From: Nemania diffusa
Taxonomy: Eukaryota; Ascomycota; Sordariomycetes; Xylariales; Xylariaceae
Direction of reading: 5' to 3'
Length of the DNA stretch: 64,000 nucleotides
Assembly: GCA_038501195.1 (NCBI GenBank)
Contig: JBBPUQ010000005.1
Coordinates: 3,534,001-3,598,000, forward strand
Shown here: positions 48,101 through 59,476 of the stretch, piece by piece
Position numbering within the stretch: position 1 is the first letter of the stretch
How the letters are laid out: every line of letters starts with the position of its first letter
Notes under the pieces: model-generated
What the model was told of the DNA's origin: nothing
Database searches by the model: none
What the model saw: only the letters and a program-made list of their open reading frames with translations
Made by a program: the position numbers and the translations under genes

Positions 48101-51100
48101 CACTCGGCGCAATGCACGCTGATCCTTAAGGGCAAACGTACTGCGCATGACTGTTGATGAGAGGCGGGCGGGTTTCTTTTATTATACCTCTTACATGACG
48201 CAGAGTCAGCTTGGGGTTACATCTACATGATCCTTTTTACGGTATTCTGTACGATACGGGTGGTCTGCAGCAAAGGATGCTGACAATGTGGGATGGGGAG
48301 AGTGACAAGAACAATAAAGCTTCCGGCTATTGCTCTGAAGGTTAAGTGATATTGATGCCTTAGATTGAATGGGATGAACCACAGTCAAGCGAAGCCTACC
48401 CAAGTAATATTAATTCGAGTGATGTGCGTCTGAAAACAAGTTTGCGCCCGTTTGCGATCCTATCTTACTTCTAATACTACCATGCAATGGCACCTTGATG
48501 TATGATGGCGTCGGGGCTAGTACGTCAGCACCATAGCCGGCCACTCTGGTCTTGAAACATCTAATGTTGTTATGGTGAGCGAAACTTTCTATTGGACATG
48601 TGCTGTAGGTCTCGGGAGACATGCTGAGTTGGTGATAGAAGTACATACGCACCCCACACGGAAAACGCCTATTCAGCTAATGTACGGTACTGTTTCTTGC
48701 ACTATTGAAAGTAATCATCCACCGCAAATCTCGAGGGTCCAGAGCAAGGTCTCTTGATAGGAATCGTAACAAGTAAGTGCCTGCCAGTTACCCGAAAGTT
48801 GACCCGAAAGTTAACGGCAGGATAATTCGGATGGGAACGCACCTAGTATAAGTAGAGTTTCTGTATGCTTTTATTGTAGGCATCTAGATACCGACTGTAG
48901 GTAGGTATGTTACACCTGCATTATTACTATATAAACACCTACCTACCTACCTTACCTGGATCTAATGTCAGACACTATTCAACGGGAGCAAGCGAACATC
49001 ATTACCCGTTGTGGAATTGGTACTGAAGATCTTGTCCGTAGGCTGGGAATTACGTGCTGAAAACGTGGCCAATAAATTCTCCGAATTCCTAGACATAGAG
49101 CCCTATTTTGTAAGACAGACAGACGTGAATAAAACTTAGTAATTGCCCTCTTTTGGCGACGGGAACAAATGCGTGAATACCTAATAAATTGGTGTGTGAA
49201 ATTGTACCGTCTTGCAATGATAAAGATTATCAAATATGCACATACCCCCTCGGGCCAAGTGGCCCATGTTAATCGAGGTTCTGGTCGGGGCCTCCGCATG
49301 ACTTTTAGAAACTATGCCAAATATAGCAAGCTTCGGGAATACACTAAGAGTAGGCATCGCGCGGGCATCGCGTCGCTGAGAGTGTACAGACGTGGAGCTA
49401 CTACCCAATTTGTACTGGCCCGACAACTTTTTACATTAACACCCCGGTTCAGGGGCTTCTAATACGGCATTTCACCTTCGACAAACGTTTCGGTAACCAA
49501 CCACACCAAAATGCGAAAACAAGGACCTCACTAAAATAGTGTACACCACACTTGGTAGTTAGCTGCAGTAGGTACCCCCCCATACTTTGTAGCGCATATA
49601 CTGGTACTGCGTACCTTCCTCTTAGCAACACGTAGTACCTGGTGTTGATGCGAACCCAGCATTGCAACAACGGCAAGGACGAGGCGATCAGAAGATTCTT
49701 CCGGGATATCCTTGCCTGGATTGATAGGCGCTCCCTCCCTCTGCTCGCACCCGTCGCCTGTTGTTCATTCATTGCACGTCCATACGTACATAGTAATACC
49801 TACCTTAGGTACTTCCTAACGATAGAGATCCATATACACGGGCACGCTACAATACTGTGGGTGGGACGAGACCCAGCGGCGCGCAAGGGGAAGTAGACAA
49901 TCCCTCCCACTTAGTTTCACCCCCGGCGACCTTGACTTCGGCTGTTCTTGTCGAGCGTCGCAACCTAAACCTTCTTCCTCAACCTCGAGCATTCGTTCGG
50001 GTTGATCATCTTTTTGCTTGTCTCATAATTCTCGAATCTTGTCATTATCATTGTTTTCTTATACTCCCTACAAGTTTAGCGCTGCGAGGAGAAGAGTGCT
50101 CGTCGACCGCGGTATTTGATCGAGTTGCCCCCCAATTTAATTTCGCGATATGTGAGCCCCTGAGTCGCCCTTGAACTGCATTGCATCGTTCGCGAATTCG
50201 CAGAGCGTTCGTTTTTGCTGGCTTCGCGCCTCGACGAGTCTGAGAGCATCGCAGCTGTGCCCCGAGTCAGAAGGTATGTTAGGTTGGTTTCGTCATCATC
50301 GCTATCGCCGGCGTTGCGCCATTCTCTTCCAGTGTAGCTTAGTACAGCTATCTATCTCTTTGAACAAGTGTCTTGGTTATGAGACCTTGATACATGGGGC
50401 TTAAGAGCTTATTCTGCCTCTGCCACACGTCAATCGCGTCAATCCGCCACAAATGACTTTGATCCTCGCTTTAAATTTTATTTATTTTTATTTTCTTTAT
50501 CCAGATGCTTCCCCAATCGGTGACCGAGTGGTTACACTACGTCGTCATGTCATGTCACATTCGCTGACCTGCCCGTCGCCCTCTGTTAACCCCATCCCTA
50601 CCTACTTACCCTTCCCGGCGGTGCATTCATTCCCTGTCGCTGGGCCATTTCGCAAGAACCAGTCGCTTGTCAGATCATGGCAGAGCCTGAACTGCGTTGG
50701 TTGTGGTATGTTGGAGCGCGTGCAACTCCGAATGTACCGTACCTATATGGCCTACATGGCAGCAGGCAACCCCTCCGTTATATTGTACCCCGTTGCGCGA
50801 GGACAATAGTAGCCTACCAATTGTCATTTACAGCGTCGAGCTGCCGAGATGATGCGTCTGCCATCCCTAAATTTCTTCTGCTGGACTAACGCCAATCATT
50901 TCTGCTTTGGTGCCCATCTTTGTGGGATCATTCCCTGCTGACGCCTCTTACAAAATATGGAAGGATCTAACATCTGCACCTAGACAATACCCTCGTCCTG
51001 CAACAATCAACCTGAGCTATCACCCACCCATACCTACGCCGGCTGCGGGTTCTTTCACCTACGGCCAAGCCTCGCTCTCCATCCTTTGTGTGTTAAGCGA

Positions 51101-51139
51101 GACAAAGGCGCCCGCCCGGGGTCTGCCACTACAACAAAT
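42120..51139. other. 9-kb gene-poor region
   Basis: No gene can be supported across 9 kb, although both flanking genes read away from it. Only short open frames occur, without domain content or joinable exons. Notable items: a strong inverted repeat at 44102-44149, an AT-rich zone at about 47380-48120 and CTACCTACC runs near 48937-48955. The last kilobase (about 49,950-51,139) is pyrimidine-rich and contains plausible splice signals, so it may be the 5' leader of the gene at 51140. Untranslated RNA genes cannot be excluded. Confidence 0.5.
44102..44149. repeat. Strong inverted repeat with two alternative pairings
   Basis: GGCCTTG (44115-44121) pairs with CAAGGCC (44141-44147), and inside it CCAGG pairs with CCTGG around the loop CACTCA, with three unpaired bases on one arm. 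In addition TTGGCCTT (44102-44109) is a perfect 8-bp partner of AAGGCCAA (44142-44149), so the 3' arm could pair with either 5' arm. It lies far from any gene. Confidence 0.7.
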
Positions 51140-54100
51140 ATGCCGGTCAACACACCTTCTCCCGTTGACATAGCCATGGCGAATGCTTCGTCGAACACTT
51201 CGTCGAACGGTCGTTCCCGAGCCCAGAGCACATCGAGCGACAGGCAATCCATGGCTGGAGTCTACACTCTGATGTCGCCGCCCCTTTCCATATCGCCGGA
51301 TGCGGGCTTCATCGCCGCCTCTGCTGCCTCGCAGATCGTCACAAACGATCACGATGTTTATTCAGGGACCTGGTATGATCAAGTTGGGATCGAACCAGCG
51401 GCGGAAACTGCCCTCGTTTCCAATGGCGCCCTACAACTCGCGAACAATTTTATTGACCAATTGCTATTCAATGTGCTCGCGACTGCCAAATCGACCACCC
51501 TCACAGCACTCCGATCTGCTGTTGTCGAGATCCTCAAACCGAAACTCGCAAAAGATGTCATTAACTCCGCCGACGAAGAACTCAGGGAGTACCTCGGGGG
51601 TGGAGAAATCGAGAGCCTTGCTCGCTCTACCCCCCCTGAAACAGCACGAGACTGGGACCTTGAACTAGTATGGAAAAGGACACGACTTCGATGCATGGTC
51701 TACTCTTCTCTAGGGGACATGGAAGAGGAGGATGAAGACTACTATATAGAACAAGAGCATCTCAGCGGGGAAACTGACGACATGCTAACTGAACTCGTGT
51801 CCCCGGCCGTTGCTATCTTCCTAACTTCTATCCTTGAATTTATAGGCGAGCAGGTTCTTATCGTGGCTGGGCAAGCCGCGTTCAATAGACTATGTGGGAA
51901 GTATGAGAAAGAGCTAAAGGATGGCACCCGGTTCCCCGGTGATATTTCTGATCGAATTGTTATCGAAGAATTAGACATGGAACGTGTTGCTCTCGACAGG
52001 ACCTTTGGTAGACTGTGGCGTGCATGGAAGAAGAGAATACGATCTCCTATGGAACCTAATTTCTCACGCCCCTTTTCCCGAAGCTCGGCTAGTTTTTCTG
52101 GGGCTTCCCACCAGCGTCGCGAGAGCACCACCACCGAACTTCCAACTGTGCCATCATCACCCGAGTTAAATGCTGCCACAGACGACCAACTTAATCCCGT
52201 GGATGGTCTTCAGGATGAGCCCCAGAAGTCCATCGAAAGCGAGAGTGATATTACTGATCCTTCTATGCTGCCTTTACCGGACAGTGACATTGAGGCTACC
52301 TATAGTGACGAAGAAGAATCCGAGGATGAAGAGCTTCCTCCGCGCCCAAAAAGCTGGTTTACGCCCCACAAGCTTGATATCGGATTTGAATATATTTCCA
52401 AGTCTTCTGTCCAGCGTACTCCCTCTCTCCCGTCTCGAAAGAAGCCCCGGTATGGCTTGCTTTCTCCCACCGAAGGTGCACTCGCCACCGAGACAGGTGA
52501 ATCTTCTGCAGAGCGCGTTGAGGTGGCAATGAATCCGGATTCCCATGAAATCCAAACCGAGGTTGAAACAACGGTGCAGCCCGTAGACAAGGCGGGTGAA
52601 TCAATTGACCAGGCTACCAAGGTCCCTGCGGCGGTTGGAGGGGCTCTATCGCATAACTTGACTATAATAACTACACGGGTTCATCCCCAAGAGGACGAAA
52701 CTGATAGCGAGATCGAGGAGTTTGCCGAAGAACCAGAGATTCTCACCTCATCACGGATATCTGTCGGAGGAAGAAGCTCACCAACAGCCTCCGAATCTGG
52801 GAGACCTTCCTCTATCATACTTACAAGGTCGAACAGTGTCCGCTCTGTTCGAGTCATCGAGGTCCATTCACCTCGATCACGAGCAAGCTCCATCGAGTCA
52901 AATCCGCGCAGTCCCACTCCACGCTCATTCAGCATCTCCCGCGAAGGTAGCATCTCCAGAACCCCTCCTATCGTGGAAGAAATCGACCATTACGAGGTAC
53001 CTGGCGTCACCATTACGAGGATACCACCAGGCTTCATATCGTCACCTACTGAGGTTGTTCGCGAAGCTAGCACTACGCTAGCTCCGCCTCCGCGCAATCG
53101 CTCACCGCCCAAGCCAACGCGTTCACCAATAACCGTTCATACATCAGCACCAACTAAAGTGACTGTACATACCAATGCCACTAGCTTACAGCAACAAGAA
53201 GAACGCTATGATAACTTTCAGAGGCCAACTAATGGCTTGAGGAACCCGCCGATGCCAACCTTGCCAGAGAGGAGCACAAGCAGACCTGTTTATGCGCAGA
53301 CAACACCTACTCAGCGTGTAGCTCCTGAGTCGCCGAGGTTGCCACGCCCTGCACAGAATGAATCATCATCGCCAGCTAGATTTAGGCCGAAGAGGGCATC
53401 TGAAGAGAGCAGTTCTACCCGTTCTATGGACGTGGCTCGTAATTTTGAGGAATTGATTCAAAGCAATGAGACTTTACAGTATACACTAACACCAGAAAAC
53501 ATGCGAGACATGGACGTGAGTTAACCCCCTCCAGCAACTTGAGTCGGGCCTAATAGTGAGACAGTCTCAGTCCTCCCAGGCCAACAACAGCCCCAACAAC
53601 AGTCAGAGAACTAGGAAAAGCGTCGACGACAAAACGAGAGATCGCTCGCGTTCTTCCTCTATTACGAGGTCATTATCTGTCACTAAATCAACCGGACTAG
53701 CTTCTCACCCTCCCACTGATATCGTGATCAATGGGAAGTATAGCAACGGTACTTCAAGGGCAGCACCACCGGTATCTATGAGAAACCGCACAGGACCTGT
53801 ACCCCAGGCTAGGGATGCTAGAGCTCCTAGGGAGTCTGTGCAGGACTTCGCCGATTTCATTCGCTCTACTGGCCCTCCAGGGGCGGGCATCACCCGGACG
53901 AACGGGTCGTTCACAGGTAGTTCGAAGACTGCGCGAAGCATTAGTGGATATTCTACCACAAAAACCGCATCTATGGAGCCTCGGCGAGGACCTAAACTTC
54001 AAGCTCGGGATGCCACTGTGAATACATCCAATGAAAGCTCGGAGCTGATTGACTTCATACGCCAAGGACCACCAAGTACCAACGGCAACAATCACCGGAT

Positions 54101-54941
54101 TCCTCGTACCGTTGCCCCATTTAGAAATACACAGGATTCCGACTATATGACAAGCGCCGTTGGAGGCAGGGCAGTCGACGCTATCATCCCCAATGTTCGA
54201 ACCAGTCAAGCATCAACAAATATAACCGAAGCGTCTGCCCCATCGTCAATGAACTCGCAGAGCGCGCTTTTGAACAAGTCGAACAGGCAGCAGCAATATG
54301 CCGGAAATAATTTTGACGAAGACGACATGATGCCGAAGCGGACAAGGAGACATATTCGTGACCCATACGCGATCGATTTCAGTGACGGAGACGATGACGA
54401 AGACTATGGATTTGAACCAACCCCAAAGCCTCCACCTAAAAAGGAAGAAAGCCTGATGGATTTCTTGAACAACTATCCACCCCCTGCTGAACCGTCGATT
54501 CAGCCAATCCTTCCGCCGAAGAAGAAGTCGAGTACGCCGAACCTAATAGCGAGATTAAGGTCGGGCTCATCAGCTGGTCTCAATGGGTCTGGTCATGGCC
54601 GGAAGGGCTCAGGTGTGTTCGACAGCCGAAGTCTAAGTAGCCGGATGGGTCCGAAGGTGACGCATACTCCCATTGTTGTCCCAAGCGTGGTGGAGAGGTA
54701 TACTTCTTCCATCAGATCACCCGACTCGCCTCGTGCCTCTTCCTATGGACGCGTTCCCATGAAAAAATTCGAGCCTCGAGAAGCCGCCTTGTCGCGCTCT
54801 CAGACAGCAGATCTAGCTAATTTTCTGCGTGATTCACAACCTCCGCCCTCTATGACAACCTTCTCGTCTCCGCCGGAAGATAAGGCCAGCAGTGGGTTTT
54901 CTCGAATGTTTGAGCGCCGCAAGAAACCATCTGCGTTTTAA
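51140..54941 (+). CDS. Large protein with putative H2B-like and H2A-like histone folds and disordered tail
   Basis: I do not recognise a named family. Two exons, 51140-53515 and 53571-54941, are joined in phase 0 over a 55-bp intron (GTGAGT...CTAAT...TCTCAG), giving 1,248 residues. The start is the first ATG; upstream the frame opens only with TTG. Residues 94-153 resemble the H2B fold: ALQLANNFIDQLLFNVLA, then STTLTALRSAVVEILKPKL and LAKDVINSADEELREY, close in order and spacing to H2B helices 2, 3 and C. An acidic linker follows (about 190-215). Residues 219-295 resemble H2A helix 2 (SPAVAIFLTSILEFIGEQVL, then VAGQAA) and loop 2/helix 3 (DRIVIEELDM). The remaining roughly 950 residues are Ser/Pro/Arg-rich and probably disordered, with four repeats of a short D-x-x-x-F-[IL] motif. 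A chromatin role is inference from the fold; DNA contact residues are not obviously kept. Confidence 0.88.
51419..52024 (+). other. Putative tandem H2B-like/H2A-like histone-fold region
   Basis: Domain-level call within the 1,248-residue protein. The H2B-like part spans residues 94-153, the H2A-like part residues 219-295. Hydrophobic spacing, the ST...AV..L.P.LAK pattern and the P....L...LE.....L..AG.AA pattern follow the canonical histones. The long H2B helix 1 and the H2A basic tail are not recognisable. Structure prediction is needed to confirm the pairing. Confidence 0.55.
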
Positions 54942-55744
54942 ATCTATATGCAGCATATACCTAATTCCTTTCTTGTATACGCTCCTTACGAGGCCGAGCT
55001 CGAAATGCTGGGATAAAGTTCAAAATTAGAACAGCGATACATTGCGACGGTGTGGCAGCAGTGTGCAATTGATATATATCACTACGAGACCCTGCATTTC
55101 CGTCGAACAGCATTGATACCATTTCCCTTCATTTCCGTGTCCTAGACTACAGACACAAAGATTCGTTGAGAGGGATATTCTATATTTAGGAGGGATAGAT
55201 TTTGATTGGTGAATGATCTTGGTTACGTACATGTACCGATTGTAATGGTAGTTTGTCTTCCGTCGGGAGATTTTACACGATAGTTACGGCAGCAATGACC
55301 TCTGAATATATTGTGACCCTTCTAATAGTATCATTGCGTATAACCATGAACTATGCTGAAACATCTGACAAGCACTTATATGATATGACGAGGTATGTTA
55401 TTTGCCATTTCGTCGTCAAATCACGATCGTCTAACACCTAATAATATCGTTGGTTATTGAACTTTGATTAACGCGGCGTCTTGGTGTCCGCGTGCGGGTG
55501 TTAGTTGGTCGCTATGATCGCCAGTGGGACAGCGGGATAAGGTATAGAATAGGAAGAAAATCGCCCCGCGAATGGGCCCAAATCGAACAAAAAACAGCGA
55601 TGAGAGGAATTTCGCCGGTGGGAGATTGGTCCTGAGGAACAGTTGGAGCATATAAGATCGTCGGCTGGGTAGATAAAGCCTCTTTGCCCCTGAGACACAC
55701 AGAAGACTGCTAAGCGAGGGTAAAGGAGAGAGCGGATAACTCAC
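54942..55744. other. Intergenic, possible downstream part of a decayed gene
   Basis: Holds the 3' end of the histone-fold gene. On the minus strand at 55698-55501 there is an open stretch preceded by a plausible acceptor (TCTCAG) that could be the last exon of the pseudogene candidate next to it; two other frames are open there too, so it is not called. Confidence 0.4.
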
Positions 55745-56454
55745 CTTGTTCTGACCCTCTCTATACTCTTGCTCCGATTCGCGATGACCACGATCTCTTC
55801 ACCAAGTTCGGCCTGGGTTATGAGGCGGTGGTATGTCGGAGTTTGCAGGAATCGGACTGGTTTTTCTTCTAGGTCGAACGCGTTGGGTCTCTATGCCCAT
55901 AGACTCGCGCCTTGCGCTGTGGCGAGTTTTCCGGCCAAACAAGTTTCACCAGTCTATTCCGATGCCGTTTTGCTGGCAGGAAATGTTCCTGTTGCCTCTT
56001 CTTTCTCGGCCACTAGATACACGCCTAAAGCGCTGGTCATTGTGAGGGCATTGTGGTTGTAGATAGCGTAGACGTCGTTGGTAGACAGAGCTATCGTCAT
56101 CGGCATCTCTTAATGTAGAATTGCGTGGCGGATGGGCACGGTCTCGGCTGCGATGTCTCCTTGGTCGACGGCCTCACTATGACCTCTCCGCCGACGTTGA
56201 CGGCGACACCTTTCGAGCTCACGGTTTGATCTATGAGGCCTGCGCTTACTACTATGCTGTCTACGCGTATTACCATCTGCGTTGTCTAGTGCATCGGCCG
56301 CCTCTCGCTGGTCTTGAATTGCTAGGCCGCTGAATAATGCCTCTGTTAGTTCTTGCCGGCAACTAGAACACAGCGAGGTTTCATTATAGACATGGCGACT
56401 TTCAGGTCTCCTGTGGCGTTCTCTTCGGCCGGACTGCGGTTGTCTGCGCTGCGT
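55745..56454 (-). pseudogene. Possible decayed protein gene
   Basis: On the minus strand a 345-nt frame without stop (56454-56110) reads as protein-like sequence (TSLCSSCRQELTEALFSGL, then QREAADALDNADG and a basic Arg-rich part). It ends in TAA, and a second frame takes over (LRDADDDSSVYQRRLRYLQ) and continues to a good donor site GTGAGT at 55744. The second frame has two in-frame stops, each as TGG TGA (55948-55946 and 55801-55799). No intron I can draw removes them. A Cys-x2-Cys pair is the only motif. One frameshift and two stops suggest a relic, but chance open frames in GC-rich DNA are a real alternative. Confidence 0.3.
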
Positions 56455-56819
56455 CTACTTTGCATGTTACCCATTTTGCTGAGGGCTACAGTGATAGTGT
56501 ATTACGATAGTAATTTGCCCTTCGCCTTTCCGGCGAAGGAAGCTAGGAAATAAATAGGCCCGACCTCTATGCAAACATCAAATGCCTGAACGTTGCTTGA
56601 AGCGTTCTATTTAATGCATTGCTATTGTTCGTGATAACCGAGTCAAAAGCAGATATCAAGAGATAATGACAATAAGTGGTATTGTGCTGAACTGCCAATC
56701 CTATCGCAGGAAGTAGGTATGTTAATACAAACGGAATCTATACACTGTTTTTCAATGAGTATAATGTCGCCTTTTACCTATTAATGCTGATGCTCATCCC
56801 GGTCTGCTACTCACAGACT
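56455..56819. other. Intergenic, no gene supported
   Basis: Short gap between the pseudogene candidate and the 3' end of the Mic12 gene. AT-rich, with no open frame of note. Confidence 0.5.
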
Positions 56820-57665
56820 CTATAATGCCTTTAGGTTGGGACTGTCCTTCTGATCAATCGGGGTGAACCTCGCAGCTAGAGCCTCCTCTACCGTCTGATT
56901 CAACTCGCTCGGTTTCTCGTACCGGTGCTTCAAAGCCTGCTCAACAGGCGATAATGTCGACTCAGCTTTCTCCTCTACTCCAACAGCCGATTTCGCATTG
57001 CCGAACACTCCCTTTCCTTTTTCGATCCCCTTTCCTATCGCCCCTAATATGGTGCTCGCGACTCCTTCTGTCTTCTCCTCGGCCTTCTTCTCTGTTTTGC
57101 TGGCGAGCTCGGCACTCTTCGCCTTGGCGTCGGCATAAGCGGATTTCGCAACCGCAGCTACACTATCGCTCTTTTCGCGTGCGGCCGCCTTGGTCTTTTC
57201 AACAAAAGCGCCATTCTCTTCTCCATTTACAACCCCCTGTGCTTCGCCTCGTGCGCGGGCCCATAGGCGAGCGAGGGCGGCCTCTGCGTCCTCGCGGACC
57301 TCGGTCCAATCTTTCGACTGAGCCCAGCGCACGGCGTTCTCTACCTCGGAGTTCCAGCGGTCCTTGGCAGCGTCGGTGATATTCGCGCGTTCGGCGGCGG
57401 CTAGCTCGGCCCTCGTAGGTGGTAGTGTGGGCGGTAAGGGGTCGATGATGCTGGATAAGAGAAAGGTCTGCTGTCGCAGGATGGCGGCTTGCTGTTCGCG
57501 ATTGCGTTGATGTGCGAGGAGAGTGAGGTAAGTTATACCGAGGGTGAGGGTTACACCTCCGGTCTGCCAGGATGGAAAGGCCAGTCAGTTTCTTGTCTTA
57601 GGTGTGCATGAGTGAAGATACGTAGTCGAGGTGGAGCAACATACAAAACCCGTTGTGAAGCCCAT
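56820..57665 (-). CDS. MIC12: MICOS complex subunit Mic12 (Aim5)
   Basis: Inner mitochondrial membrane subunit of MICOS, which holds cristae junctions together. Two exons, 57665-57645 (only 21 nt) and 57563-56820, joined over an 81-bp intron, give 254 residues. The junction rebuilds MGFTTGFTGGVTLTLGITYL, the Mic12/Aim5 N-terminus with its single membrane segment, followed by LLAHQRNREQQAAILRQQ. Then comes ERANITDAAKDRWNSEVENA and WTEVREDAEAALARLW, both typical of filamentous-fungal Mic12. The rest is Ala/Lys/Glu-rich and predicted helical, with a segment GVASTILGAIGKGIEKGKGV. It is longer than yeast Mic12 (106) but in the range I expect for filamentous fungi. Head-to-head with the mitochondrial ribosomal protein gene. 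Confidence 0.9.
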
Positions 57666-58196
57666 AATGTGACGACGAGCTTGAGCTATATGATATGCGC
57701 GCAACGGCGCAGTTGGCGAAGTTGACCAATTGACTCGTAAAAAGGGACAAAACCCTAGAGAACAATTATCTAGCTTGTTGATAGTAGGTGCTGGTAGCAA
57801 CAAGACTCAATTGCTGGGGTTGAGTGGAGGATATTTACGGAAGAGCAGTTGAAGTGGGCGGCTTAATGACGAAGGTCTCGCAGGCGACGAGGCGAAGGTC
57901 GGTACAGATACCTGGTAGATGGTACGTACATAGATAGTGGCCGGGATAGTGCCGGGACCAAGCAAAGCTCGGCCGGAAGGCACCAAGGCCTCTCCAAAAT
58001 TTTATGGGTCTTCGATTCTCTGAAGTGCCTACCGAACGTTACCCATTGAGACTAGCCTAATAATAATTATCGATACCGACGACGACCTTCAACCATCACC
58101 TTGAAATCGCAGCGGCAGTGCCTCACCTGCCCCTCCTGTTCCTTTCCCTTCGTACCCTGCCAATTCGAGTAACCCGACGTATTCGAACCCGACACG
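57666..58196. promoter_or_regulatory. Short divergent promoter region, MIC12/bL17m
   Basis: 531 bp between the two divergent ATGs, both of nuclear genes for mitochondrial proteins. It must contain both promoters and 5' leaders. I could not pick out a specific factor site. Shared control is inference from spacing and function. Confidence 0.5.
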
Positions 58197-58996
58197 ATGG
58201 CGGGAGGCCTCGTCAAGTACCGTCATCTGAGCCGAGACTCGGCGCACAGACAAGCTCTGCTGCGTAACCTCGTCACCTCCCTCGTCAAGCACGAGGCCAT
58301 CCACACCACCTGGCCCAAGGCGAAGGAGGCCCAGCGCCTGGCAGAGAAGCTGATCACACTGGCAAAGCGGAATAACGAGACGAGTAGGCGGAGTGCCACC
58401 GCTATATTATTCGTACGTTTACCGTCAACAACCGACATCGCAGAGAGGGCAATATACAGAACCATTACTCGATGTCTGTCCCAAGACACATAAATGAGCC
58501 TATAAAGCACCAGCCAGCACAGAGAGCAGGCAGAATCGCAGGAACACAATCAAAGAAGAGCAAAGCCAAGCTAACACCGCCCTCTCTCTACTAGACACCC
58601 CACGACCTCCTCCCCAAGGTCTTCGGCGAGCTCCGCAAGCGGTACCTGGAGCGGCCGGGCGGCTACACGCGCGTGCTGCGGACGGAGCCCAAGTCGGCGT
58701 ACGACCAGGGCGACTCGGCGATCCTCGAGTTCGTCGACGGGCCCAAGGACATGCGCTTCGCCATGACCGCCGCCGCCGTGGCCCGCGACCGCGCCCTCGG
58801 CCGCGCCTCCAACGAGCTGACCCTCAAGAACCGCGCCAAGGCCGTGCGCTACCGCAGCGACGGCCCCAAGGCCTTCGACTCCATGGTGCGGCGCATCGCG
58901 AGGCTGAACCTCGCCGGCATAGGCAAGGGCACCGCGGGGGGGAGGGCTGGCCCGCCGAAGGGCCTCCCCGCTCCGTCGGAGAGCCCCTCAGATTAA
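58197..58996 (+). CDS. MRPL8: Mitochondrial large-subunit ribosomal protein bL17m (Mrpl8)
   Basis: Component of the mitochondrial ribosome large subunit. Two exons, 58197-58412 and 58595-58996, joined in phase 0 over a 182-bp intron, give 205 residues. Seen: the bL17 N-terminus [20 protein letters not shown] followed by [20 protein letters not shown], close to bacterial L17 and directly at the ATG; the junction [19 protein letters not shown]; then [19 protein letters not shown], the usual bL17 GGYTR segment; and a fungal extension rich in Arg/Ala ending in a Gly/Pro tail. There is no long N-terminal presequence, so targeting must use the basic N-terminus. Exon 2 is much richer in GC than exon 1. 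Confidence 0.94.
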
Positions 58997-59476
58997 GGGG
59001 CGGTGGGAGTTGAGGAGAGGCTTGGTAGATACTAGGTAGGGACTTCGTCGGGGTGTAGCATGGCGATGGACTCTGGGCTGGATATCGCGGAAAGGGCGAT
59101 TTGCTTGGCGTCGAAGACATGAGAGACGAGCAATATACATACGAGGAAAAGCCATAGCTACTTGTATCACCCTCGATCTGAACTCAAAAGTGCAGATCTG
59201 ACTGTACGAAATACTGTACATTATGGGAAAGGGGATGTCGAACATCGGCCTCTATCTAGACCATACATCTAAGTCTTCACAAATCCTCTCATGTAGTACT
59301 GCACATCGAGCAAAACCGACGATGGTGATGAATACACGATTATGTGCCTCCTACCGGGGCTTTTATTAGCCATTGCACCGTAAAGACTCTAATTGGTATC
59401 TTAAATAAATGCTACAACAATATTGTCTGACCAACTTCATGGTCCCTTTATACACACATTGACCAAACCTATATAT
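58997..59476. other. Intergenic between convergent genes
   Basis: 480 bp between the stop codons of bL17m (+) and Utp25 (-), presumably their 3' untranslated regions. No other feature seen. Confidence 0.6.

Noticed and set aside
53516..53556. 41-bp intron ending CTAATAG in the histone-fold gene
   Set aside because: It would bring a TGA into frame. The acceptor TCTCAG at 53570 gives a 55-bp intron with a CTAAT branch site and an open frame.
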